NCBI GenBank assembly: GCA_045636245.1
Contig: JAZTXA010000093.1
Location: 1-5,939, forward strand
Direction: 5' to 3'
Length of the DNA stretch: 5,939 bases
From: RGIG7213 sp045636245
GTDB taxonomy: Bacteria > Bacillota > Clostridia > Oscillospirales > CAG-272
Every line of letters begins with the position of its first letter. Position 1 is the first letter of the stretch. Both the position numbers and the translations under genes were made by a program. The notes under the pieces were generated by a model. It searched no databases, was not told the DNA's origin, and was given only the letters and a program-made list of their open reading frames with translations. Of the stretch, positions 1 to 5,939 are shown one piece after another.

Positions 1-1266
1 AGAAATTTTTTGTGCGACATTCCGGATGTATGCTTTATTCAGACGAACAACGCAAGACGCGCTTATGCCGTTGTAATGAGCAATTATTATTCATCCCCCG
101 AAAGATATCTGCGTTTGGTAGGTGTTACGGGAACAAACGGAAAGACGACTGTCTGCCGTATGGTGAAGCATATACTTGAATACAGCGGAATAAAATGCGG
201 GATAACGGGTACATTGGGAAACGGTATGGGGGAGGAGCTGGAAAGCTCGTCAATGACCACACCCTCTCCGCGTGAATTTTACCGCTTGCTTGACGAATAC
301 AGAAAAAAAGGTGCAGATGTGGTTGTAAGCGAAGCTTCATCGCACGCACTTAAGCAGGAAAGACTTGCCACGTGTGTGTTTGATGTCGGCGTGCTTACAA
401 ATATAACTGCCGATCATATGGATTTCCACAAAACGATGGAAGATTATATAGCTTCCAAATGTAAGCTGTTTACGCAAAGCAAGGTGTCGATACTCAACGG
501 TGACGACCCTTCATCAAGAGTAATAGCGAACAGAACAAGGGGAGTAAAAAGATTTTATTCCGAGATGGGAGATACCGATATTGTCTTGTCAAATATTATT
601 CAGTACGGTATAAACGGAACGGGATTTGATTATTCGGGCAAAAGCGGTGCAAACGTAAGACTTAATCTTCCCGGGCGGTATAACGTAAAAAATGCCGCGT
701 GTGCAATAGCGGCATGCGAGGAGCTTGGAATTGATGCAAAGGATGCAGCAAAGGCACTCGAAAGTCTGAAAGGTGTCAAAGGAAGGTGCGAAGTGCTTGA
801 TTTGGCGAAATTTGATGTCGGTTATTCTGTCATCATTGATTTTGCACATACACCCGATGCACTTTATAATATTCTTTTGACTTGTCGGTCGTTTGGTCAT
901 AAAAGACTTATTTGTGTGTTCGGATGCGGAGGCGACAGAGATAAAACGAAACGTCCCGAAATGGGCAGGATAGCCTCGCGCACGGCGGACCTTTCGGTGA
1001 TAACCTCGGATAACCCGAGAACGGAATCACCCGATGAGATAATTTTCGATATATTGAAGGGTATTGACAAAACAGGCAGATACACGGTCATTCCCAACAG
1101 AACGGAAGCGATACATTTTGCACTTGATACGGCACGTGACGGTGACATAATACTGCTGGCGGGCAAGGGTCACGAGGAATATGAAATAGGAAAGAACGGG
1201 AAAACACCCTACAGCGAAAAAAATACGGTTTTTGAATATCTTAAAGGTAAAACGACTGAAGGATAG
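1..1266 (+). CDS. murE: UDP-MurNAc-L-Ala-D-Glu:meso-diaminopimelate ligase, 5' partial
   Basis: This cytoplasmic Mur ligase uses ATP to add the third stem-peptide residue to UDP-MurNAc-L-Ala-D-Glu. The frame is open from base 1, and the nucleotide-binding motif TGTNGKTT lies at codons 43-50 of the window, whereas full MurE proteins have it near residue 110. About 60-70 N-terminal residues are therefore outside the window, and the TTG at base 10 is not a credible start. In order I see the end of the N-terminal domain, the P-loop, ExSSHAL (codons 111-117), DHMDFH followed by YIASK, where Lys at codon 153 matches the carbamylated lysine, NGDDP, GRCEVLD, FAHTPD (codons 281-286; Tyr is more usual than Phe), DNPR (codons 337-340) and GKGHE (388-392). 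DNPR is the signature of meso-DAP enzymes rather than L-Lys enzymes, so DAP is the inferred substrate. The stop TAG lies 3 bp before murF. Family assignment is very secure. Confidence 0.97.
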   Translation, partial: RNFLCDIPDVCFIQTNNARRAYAVVMSNYYSSPERYLRLVGVTGTNGKTTVCRMVKHILEYSGIKCGITGTLGNGMGEELESSSMTTPSPREFYRLLDEYRKKGADVVVSEASSHALKQERLATCVFDVGVLTNITADHMDFHKTMEDYIASKCKLFTQSKVSILNGDDPSSRVIANRTRGVKRFYSEMGDTDIVLSNIIQYGINGTGFDYSGKSGANVRLNLPGRYNVKNAACAIAACEELGIDAKDAAKALESLKGVKGRCEVLDLAKFDVGYSVIIDFAHTPDALYNILLTCRSFGHKRLICVFGCGGDRDKTKRPEMGRIASRTADLSVITSDNPRTESPDEIIFDILKGIDKTGRYTVIPNRTEAIHFALDTARDGDIILLAGKGHEEYEIGKNGKTPYSEKNTVFEYLKGKTTEG

Positions 1267-1269
1267 ATT

Positions 1270-2688
1270 ATGAAAAACAAAGTTTTGTTTAAACTCAGCG
1301 AGGCGGCAAAATGGTGCGGCGGCACACTTGTGGGGGATGACTGCGATGTGTGTTGTGCGGAAATTGATTCGAGAAAAATAAAAGAGTACACAGGTACGAT
1401 GTTTGTCGCACTTAAGGGCGATAACACGGACGGACACAACTACATCGAAAAGGCAGTTGAAAACGGTGCTGTGTGTATACTTTGCCAAAGAGATCCCATG
1501 GGAAAAAGTGCGCTTGTTGTAGACGATACTCTCAAAGCCCTCGGCGATATTGCAAAAGGCTTTAAAGAACAGATCAAAACACTCAAATATACATTCGCCG
1601 TAACGGGAAGTGTAGGAAAAACCACCACAAAGGAATTTATGTCGTCTGTCTTCGGCACAGTTTACAAAACACATAAAACGGAAGGGAATTTCAACAGCGT
1701 TATAGGTTTGCCTCTTACGGTGTTTGAAATGCAAGAAGACGTTGAAGCGGCTGTTTTCGAAATGGGTATGAGTGGATTCGGTGAGATCGAAGCCATGGTC
1801 AATGTGGCTTATCCCGACGGTGCGATAATAACCAATATCGGTACCTCGCATATGGAAATGCTCGGAAGCCGTGAAAATATTTTAAAGGCAAAGCTTGAAA
1901 TAACAAAGAATTTTACAAAGGACAGTGTCCTTGTTTTGAACGGTGACGATCCGTTTTTGCAGAAGGAAAGCGCAAATGCGGTCGAATATAAAAGAATATA
2001 TTCCGCAGTATTCAATGAAGACGCGGATTATATAGGCAAAAATATAAATTTTGCAACTGACGGATTAAGCTATGATATTTATATAAAGGCGGAGAAAAGA
2101 ACTGTTGAAAATGTAAAAATCCCCGCTGTCGGTATGCACAATGTATACAATTCGCTTGCTGTTTTTGCCCTTGCTTATACCTTCGGTATAAGCGAGGAAA
2201 ATATAAAGTCGGGACTTTTGAATTACAAAACAACAGGCATGCGACAGAAGATATATTCTGTTGACAAATACACGGTAATTGCTGATTGTTACAATGCATC
2301 GCCTGAGTCGATGCGTGCATCGTCATCAACGCTTGCGGTACTTGCAAAAGAAAAAAATGTCAAATGTCATGCGGTTTTAGGTGAAATGCGTGAGCTTGGT
2401 GCCGCATCCTCCGCCCTTCACAGACAGGTCGGTACGGAAGCTTATAAAAACGGCGTTGACTTTCTCTATCTTTGGGGAACAAATGCCAAAAGAATTGCCG
2501 ACGGGGCAATTGAAGCGGGAATGTCACCCGAGTGTGTGTTTGCTTTTTCGGACGGTTGTTCATATGAAGAGCTTACATCGGCAATACGCAATAATTTATC
2601 TGACGGTGACATGATAATGTTTAAAGCAAGCCGTGCTGTTAAGCTTGAAGAAGCAATAGAAAATTTTGAAGGATCTTTTAAAGTGTGA
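1270..2688 (+). CDS. murF: UDP-MurNAc-tripeptide:D-alanyl-D-alanine ligase
   Basis: MurF (472 aa, normal family length) is the cytoplasmic ligase that uses ATP to add D-Ala-D-Ala to UDP-MurNAc-tripeptide, giving the pentapeptide used by MraY. The N-terminal domain carries DSR (33-35) and FVALKGDNTDGH (45-56). The central ATPase domain has TGSVGKTTTK (112-121), EGNFNSVIGLPLT (138-150), FEMGMSGFGEIE (163-174), TNIGTSHME (188-196) and KAKLEI, where K208 matches the modified lysine. The C-terminal domain starts after H290-NVYNS and has DCYNASPESM (339-348; DxYNANP is more usual), LGEMRELG (370-377) and FKASRAVKLEE (451-461). The ATG is preceded by GAAGGA at 1258-1263 with a 6-nt spacer, and begins 3 bp after murE stops. 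This points to co-transcription and probable coupled translation. MurE is a distant paralogue with the same three-domain plan; D-Ala-D-Ala-type motifs and position separate the two. Confidence 0.97.
   Translation: MKNKVLFKLSEAAKWCGGTLVGDDCDVCCAEIDSRKIKEYTGTMFVALKGDNTDGHNYIEKAVENGAVCILCQRDPMGKSALVVDDTLKALGDIAKGFKEQIKTLKYTFAVTGSVGKTTTKEFMSSVFGTVYKTHKTEGNFNSVIGLPLTVFEMQEDVEAAVFEMGMSGFGEIEAMVNVAYPDGAIITNIGTSHMEMLGSRENILKAKLEITKNFTKDSVLVLNGDDPFLQKESANAVEYKRIYSAVFNEDADYIGKNINFATDGLSYDIYIKAEKRTVENVKIPAVGMHNVYNSLAVFALAYTFGISEENIKSGLLNYKTTGMRQKIYSVDKYTVIADCYNASPESMRASSSTLAVLAKEKNVKCHAVLGEMRELGAASSALHRQVGTEAYKNGVDFLYLWGTNAKRIADGAIEAGMSPECVFAFSDGCSYEELTSAIRNNLSDGDMIMFKASRAVKLEEAIENFEGSFKV
2668..2673 (+). 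promoter_or_regulatory. Shine-Dalgarno site for mraY
   Basis: GAAGGA lies inside the 3' end of murF. It is 11 nt from the GTG at 2685 and 20 nt from the in-frame ATG at 2694. The spacing favours the GTG start, although 11 nt is slightly long. This is inferred from spacing only. Confidence 0.6.
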
Positions 2689-3692
2689 TAGATATGTCCT
2701 CACAAACAATATTTTTTCTCATATGTTTTTTATGCTCGTTTTTGATATGTGCATTTGCAACACGTAAGCTTATACCGGTACTCAAAAGCCTCAAAATGGG
2801 GCAAAAGATACTTGATATAGGTCCGCGCTGGCATAAGGGCAAGGAGGGCACACCCACAATGGGCGGCCTTGCGATGCTTATTTCCGCTTTTGCGGTTGGT
2901 TTGGGTGCTGTAATTTACTGCGTGTATAATGACGGATTTGCACCGAATGTGAAAATGATATGCACAGTCGTTATGGCAATACTTTACGGTGCTATCGGAA
3001 TAATTGATGACAGGGTAAAGCTTCTTAAAAAGCAGAACGAAGGGTTAACGGCAAAGCAAAAATATCTGCTCCAGCTCGTTATTGCGGGTATATACCTTGC
3101 AGTTCTTGCCGTGACAGATAACCTTTCAACGGTATTACATATTCCTTTCACATCATTCAGCCTTGATTTGGGAATTGTATATTACATATTCGCTTTATTG
3201 CTTGTCACGGGTATTGTAAATGCCGCTAATCTTACAGACGGCGTCGACGGTCTTGCTTCGACTGTGACACTTATAATCGGCGGTTTTTTTGCACTTGCCG
3301 CGGCTAAAACAGGAACTGTTGCAACTGATGTATCAGCGCTTTCGGGCATACTTATGGGCGTGTGCCTCGGTTTTCTTGTTTACAATGTGTACCCTGCAAA
3401 GATATTTATGGGTGACACAGGCTCGCTTTTCCTCGGCGGTCTTGCCGTTGGGCTTGCCTTTATGTTAGATGAACCGCTTATAATTGTGCTGTGCGGCCTT
3501 GTGTACATAATCGAAGCGTTAAGCGTTATGATACAGGTCACTTATTTCAAACTCACGGGAGGAAAACGCTTTTTCAAAATGGCACCTATACATCATCATT
3601 TTGAGATGTGCGGATTTTCCGAAATAAAAATTTGTATTACTTTCGGAGCTGTGACAGCCATATGCTCCGCACTTGCATATTTAGCTATTTGA
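2685..3692 (+). CDS. mraY: phospho-MurNAc-pentapeptide translocase (lipid I synthase)
   Basis: MraY is an integral membrane enzyme that transfers phospho-MurNAc-pentapeptide from UDP-MurNAc-pentapeptide to undecaprenyl phosphate, making lipid I and UMP. The 335-aa length and about ten hydrophobic segments fit the family. Diagnostic motifs all appear: KEGTPTMGG (53-61), the Mg-binding pair D108-D109 in IIDDRVKLLKKQNEGL, ANLTDGVDGLA (181-191), FMGDTGSLFLGG (241-252, with D244) and PIHHHFEMCGFSE (301-313). I chose the GTG at 2685, which overlaps the murF stop as GTGA and is 11 nt from a GAAGGA site. The alternative is ATG at 2694, giving a protein three residues shorter whose SD spacing of 20 nt is poor. 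The overlap suggests translation coupled to murF. The product feeds MurG, encoded two genes downstream. Identity is very secure; only the exact start is uncertain. Confidence 0.97.
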   Translation: MIDMSSQTIFFLICFLCSFLICAFATRKLIPVLKSLKMGQKILDIGPRWHKGKEGTPTMGGLAMLISAFAVGLGAVIYCVYNDGFAPNVKMICTVVMAILYGAIGIIDDRVKLLKKQNEGLTAKQKYLLQLVIAGIYLAVLAVTDNLSTVLHIPFTSFSLDLGIVYYIFALLLVTGIVNAANLTDGVDGLASTVTLIIGGFFALAAAKTGTVATDVSALSGILMGVCLGFLVYNVYPAKIFMGDTGSLFLGGLAVGLAFMLDEPLIIVLCGLVYIIEALSVMIQVTYFKLTGGKRFFKMAPIHHHFEMCGFSEIKICITFGAVTAICSALAYLAI

Positions 3693-3698
3693 TGTTTT

Positions 3699-3705
3699 AA
3701 GGGGG
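3699..3705 (+). promoter_or_regulatory. Shine-Dalgarno site for ftsW
   Basis: AAGGGGG ends 7 nt before the ATG at 3713, in the 20-bp gap between mraY and ftsW. It is a strong site at good spacing and fixes the ftsW start upstream of the long N-terminal tail. The gap contains no hairpin or T-run that would act as a terminator. Confidence 0.8.
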
Positions 3706-3712
3706 TATTGTT

Positions 3713-5053
3713 ATGGATAAAAAAGAAAAACAAGATATAGCCCCCGTGTCGGAAAGAAAAAACGAACTTCAGACAGTTTCATCGGTTAAACGGAAGGGTG
3801 ATTATTCCGTAAGCCGTGACATTGTACAGGGAGGCAGACTGACCGTTTCAAAACAGCGCGGAAAATTACGCGCTGAGCGTACAGTTAACCGCATAAAAAC
3901 GGGATTTGACCGTCCGCTTCTCGTAATAATTCTCATCTTGCTTTTGTTCGGAACGGTAATGGTGTTTTCTGCAAGCTATGCGTGGGCGCAGAACGATTAC
4001 GGCGACAGCTTTTATTGGGTAAAAAAGCATATAATGTGGGTCGGATTGGGCGTCGGTGCAATGCTTTTGATAATGCAGGTTGATTACCGCTTTTTCAAAT
4101 TCGCATCTCCCATCGCATTCGGTTTGTCGTTTATCCTTCTGTGTCTTGTTCCCATTATAGGAAAAACGGTAAACGGTGCAAAAAGATGGATAGTTATAGG
4201 CCCTATGCAGTTACAGCCGACAGAGCTTATGAAGGTTACACTTGTTCTGATACTGTCGTGGTATATTTCAAAATACGTTGTTGCATCGCGTGATCTTGAT
4301 TCGCTTACTGTAAAAGAAAAAAAGAAGCCTGTTTTCAAACGCTCGCTTAAGGAATATTTTCCCGTTTTTATAAGAGAAGTGGCGGTTCCTTTTGCAATCG
4401 TCGGTATTGTGTGTGTTGTCACTCTTTTGGAAAGACATATGTCGGGTACTATAATTCTGTTCTGTATCGGTATGGTCGTTATTTTTGTGGGCAAGGTATC
4501 CGCAAGATGGATATGCGCTTTGTTTGCTGTTGGCGGCGCGGGTGCGTTGGCGCTGATTCTGACAGGCGGATATACAAGTGACCGTATAATGGCATGGCGC
4601 GATCCGTTTAAGTACGTTCTTAACGAAGGCTGGCAGATAGTGCAGAGTCTTTATGCAATATCGTCAGGCGGACTTTTCGGTGTCGGACTTGGAAATTCGA
4701 CACAAAAGCATATGTATCTGCCCGAACCGCAAAACGACTATATATTCGCTATAATATGCGAGGAGCTCGGATTTATCGGCGCACTTGTTATGTTTCTTTT
4801 ATTCGGCATACTTATATGGCGCGGCATCGCCGTTTCAAGACGTGCGCCCGACAGCTTTTCGAAGCTTGTTGCCATAGGTATTACGGGTAAGGTTGCAATA
4901 CAGGCGATACTCAATGTTTTTGTTGTTACAAATATTTTCCCTCCCACGGGAATTTCTCTGCCGTTCTTTTCTTACGGCGGTACGGCACTTGTATTCTTGC
5001 TTTGCGAAATGGGAATACTTTTGTCTATCTCAAGATATTCATACCAGGAATAA
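3713..5053 (+). CDS. ftsW: SEDS-family peptidoglycan glycosyltransferase FtsW (SpoVE-like)
   Basis: FtsW-type SEDS proteins are multi-pass membrane polymerases that join lipid II into glycan strands, working with a class B penicillin-binding protein at the division septum. The protein has 446 residues and about ten membrane segments beginning near residue 68. Family motifs include NGAKRWI (154-160), QPTELMK (168-174), WRDPF (295-299), GLGNSTQK (325-332), LPEPQNDYIFAIICEELG (336-353) and PPTGISLPFFSYGG (410-423). D297 in WRDPF aligns with the catalytic aspartate of E. coli FtsW. Two features lengthen it: a hydrophilic, basic tail of about 66 residues before the first membrane segment, and a charged cytoplasmic loop near residues 190-222. 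The segment LERHMSGT (239-246) replaces the usual QxPDxGT. Position before murG within a dcw cluster favours FtsW or the sporulation paralogue SpoVE over RodA; sequence alone does not separate those two. The strong upstream SD supports the chosen ATG. Confidence 0.93.
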   Translation: MDKKEKQDIAPVSERKNELQTVSSVKRKGDYSVSRDIVQGGRLTVSKQRGKLRAERTVNRIKTGFDRPLLVIILILLLFGTVMVFSASYAWAQNDYGDSFYWVKKHIMWVGLGVGAMLLIMQVDYRFFKFASPIAFGLSFILLCLVPIIGKTVNGAKRWIVIGPMQLQPTELMKVTLVLILSWYISKYVVASRDLDSLTVKEKKKPVFKRSLKEYFPVFIREVAVPFAIVGIVCVVTLLERHMSGTIILFCIGMVVIFVGKVSARWICALFAVGGAGALALILTGGYTSDRIMAWRDPFKYVLNEGWQIVQSLYAISSGGLFGVGLGNSTQKHMYLPEPQNDYIFAIICEELGFIGALVMFLLFGILIWRGIAVSRRAPDSFSKLVAIGITGKVAIQAILNVFVVTNIFPPTGISLPFFSYGGTALVFLLCEMGILLSISRYSYQE

Positions 5054-5065
5054 GGTGTAATAATA

Positions 5066-5939
5066 ATGAAGATCCTATTTAGGGGCGGCGGCACGGGCGG
5101 ACACGTAAACCCCGCGCTTGCAATTGCCGAAACAGTTAAAAAGCATGATCCCAAATGTGAAATAGCATTTGTGGGAACACCTATGGGAATAGAGAACAAG
5201 CTTGTTTCAAAAGCAGGATACAAGCTGCATCATATAAATATACAGGGCTTGAGAAGAAAATTGACGCTCGAAAACGTAAAAACTTTATATCTTACGGTTA
5301 CAAGCGTTTCAAAGGCGAAAAAGCTCCTTAAGGAAGAAAAGCCGGATGCTGTTGTCGGTACGGGCGGTTACGTTTGTTATCCGCTTGTCAAGGCGGCGGC
5401 GAAACTGGGAATACCTACAGCAATTCATGAGTCTAATGCAATACCCGGAATTGCAATCAAAATGCTTGCGCCGTGCGTTGATGTTATTTTTACGGATTTT
5501 GAAAAAACAAAGGAATATATCAAAGAGCAGTACAGGCACAAAATAGTGCACGTGGGAAATCCGTATTTTGAAAACGGTGAAAAATACGATTATTCAAGTG
5601 CAAGAAAAAAGCTTTCAATTGAAGGAAATTATAAGTACAGTGTGCTTGTTTACGGAGGCTCGCTTGGTGCGGCAAACATAAACGCGAATATTGTAAAGTG
5701 GGCGGAAAAATACCTTAAAGCGCACGGTGATATAAAGCTGACACATGCAACGGGTGCTGGCGGATATGAAAAAACGAAAGAAGCGTACCGGGCGTGCGGA
5801 TTGGAAAACGATCCGTCAGCCGAGGTACTTGAATACATATACGATATGCCTTGCCGTATGGCGGCGGCAGATGCAATCGTGTGCAGGGCAGGAGCGATGA
5901 CGTTGTCAGAGCTTGCGCTGATGGGTAAAAAGGCAGTCC
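5066..5939 (+). CDS. murG: UDP-GlcNAc:lipid I GlcNAc transferase MurG, 3' partial
   Basis: MurG is a GT28-family, GT-B fold enzyme on the inner face of the membrane. It transfers GlcNAc from UDP-GlcNAc to lipid I, producing lipid II. I translated 291 codons open to the window end; family members have about 355-370 residues, so some 65-80 C-terminal residues are missing. Visible motifs are the N-terminal glycine loop GGGTGGHVNPALAIA (7-21), QGLRRKLTLEN (60-70), the second glycine loop VGTGGYVCYPL (97-107), HESNAIPG (121-128), VGNP (163-166), GGSLGA (197-202, GGSQGA in many homologues) and the UDP-GlcNAc site with CRAGAMTLSEL (273-283). E282 matches the glutamate that contacts the nucleotide sugar in E. 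coli MurG. The ATG is 12 bp after ftsW stops. Its SD is AAGGTG at 5052-5057, spacer 8 nt, overlapping the ftsW stop codon, which suggests coupling. Confidence 0.96.
   Translation, partial: MKILFRGGGTGGHVNPALAIAETVKKHDPKCEIAFVGTPMGIENKLVSKAGYKLHHINIQGLRRKLTLENVKTLYLTVTSVSKAKKLLKEEKPDAVVGTGGYVCYPLVKAAAKLGIPTAIHESNAIPGIAIKMLAPCVDVIFTDFEKTKEYIKEQYRHKIVHVGNPYFENGEKYDYSSARKKLSIEGNYKYSVLVYGGSLGAANINANIVKWAEKYLKAHGDIKLTHATGAGGYEKTKEAYRACGLENDPSAEVLEYIYDMPCRMAAADAIVCRAGAMTLSELALMGKKAV

Noticed and set aside
10..12. TTG as the true start of murE
   Set aside because: The reading frame is open upstream, and starting here would remove most of the N-terminal domain of MurE; the gene is simply cut by the window edge.
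303..309. Run of seven A in murE as a programmed frameshift site
   Set aside because: The zero frame continues into conserved MurE motifs, and I see no stimulating hairpin or meaningful alternative product.
1064..1092. TTGACA in murE as a possible -35 box
   Set aside because: The sequence 17 nt downstream is GTCATT, which is not a -10 element.
1027..1851. Long open frame of 274 codons on the minus strand across the murE-murF junction
   Set aside because: It lies wholly opposite two clearly conserved genes, is rich in Phe, Cys, His and Arg as expected of an antisense shadow, and shows no recognisable motif.
2261..2295. Possible internal promoter in murF: TTGACA at 2261 and TACAAT at 2290
   Set aside because: The spacer is 23 nt, too long for a sigma-A promoter, and both boxes fall within conserved MurF codons.
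3693..3712. Terminator or small gene between mraY and ftsW
   Set aside because: The gap holds only the ftsW ribosome-binding site and has no inverted repeat or T-run.
4084..4494. Minus-strand open frame of 136 codons inside ftsW
   Set aside because: It is antisense to conserved membrane segments of FtsW, has no recognisable domain and no operon context.

Overview
The window is a compact stretch of a division and cell wall (dcw) cluster. Five genes lie head to tail on the + strand and fill almost the whole window: murE (5' end missing), murF, mraY, ftsW and murG (3' end missing). The gaps are only 3, about -4, 20 and 12 bp. I see no terminator, no convincing internal promoter, no RNA gene, no repeat array and no mobile element, so the segment reads as one piece of a polycistronic operon.

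Organism: the gene order murE-murF-mraY-...-ftsW-murG, strong purine-rich Shine-Dalgarno sites, moderate base composition (roughly mid-40s % GC by eye, not computed) and family variants such as LExHxSGT in FtsW and GGSLGA in MurG suggest a Gram-positive Clostridia-type bacterium, possibly from the Ruminococcus/Oscillospiraceae side. That placement is inference. The DNPR motif in MurE predicts a meso-diaminopimelate peptidoglycan.

Layout: 1-1266, MurE adds meso-DAP to UDP-MurNAc-dipeptide. 1270-2688, MurF adds D-Ala-D-Ala. 2685-3692, MraY moves phospho-MurNAc-pentapeptide to undecaprenyl phosphate (lipid I). 3713-5053, FtsW, a SEDS glycan polymerase with an unusually long basic N-terminal tail. 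5066-5939, MurG converts lipid I to lipid II. Together the genes cover the late cytoplasmic steps, the two membrane-linked lipid steps and polymerisation of the septal glycan strand.

The clearest departure from the textbook cluster is the absence of murD, usually found between mraY and ftsW; only 20 bp separate those genes here. Otherwise this is conserved housekeeping sequence, and I found no evidence for a new biological system.
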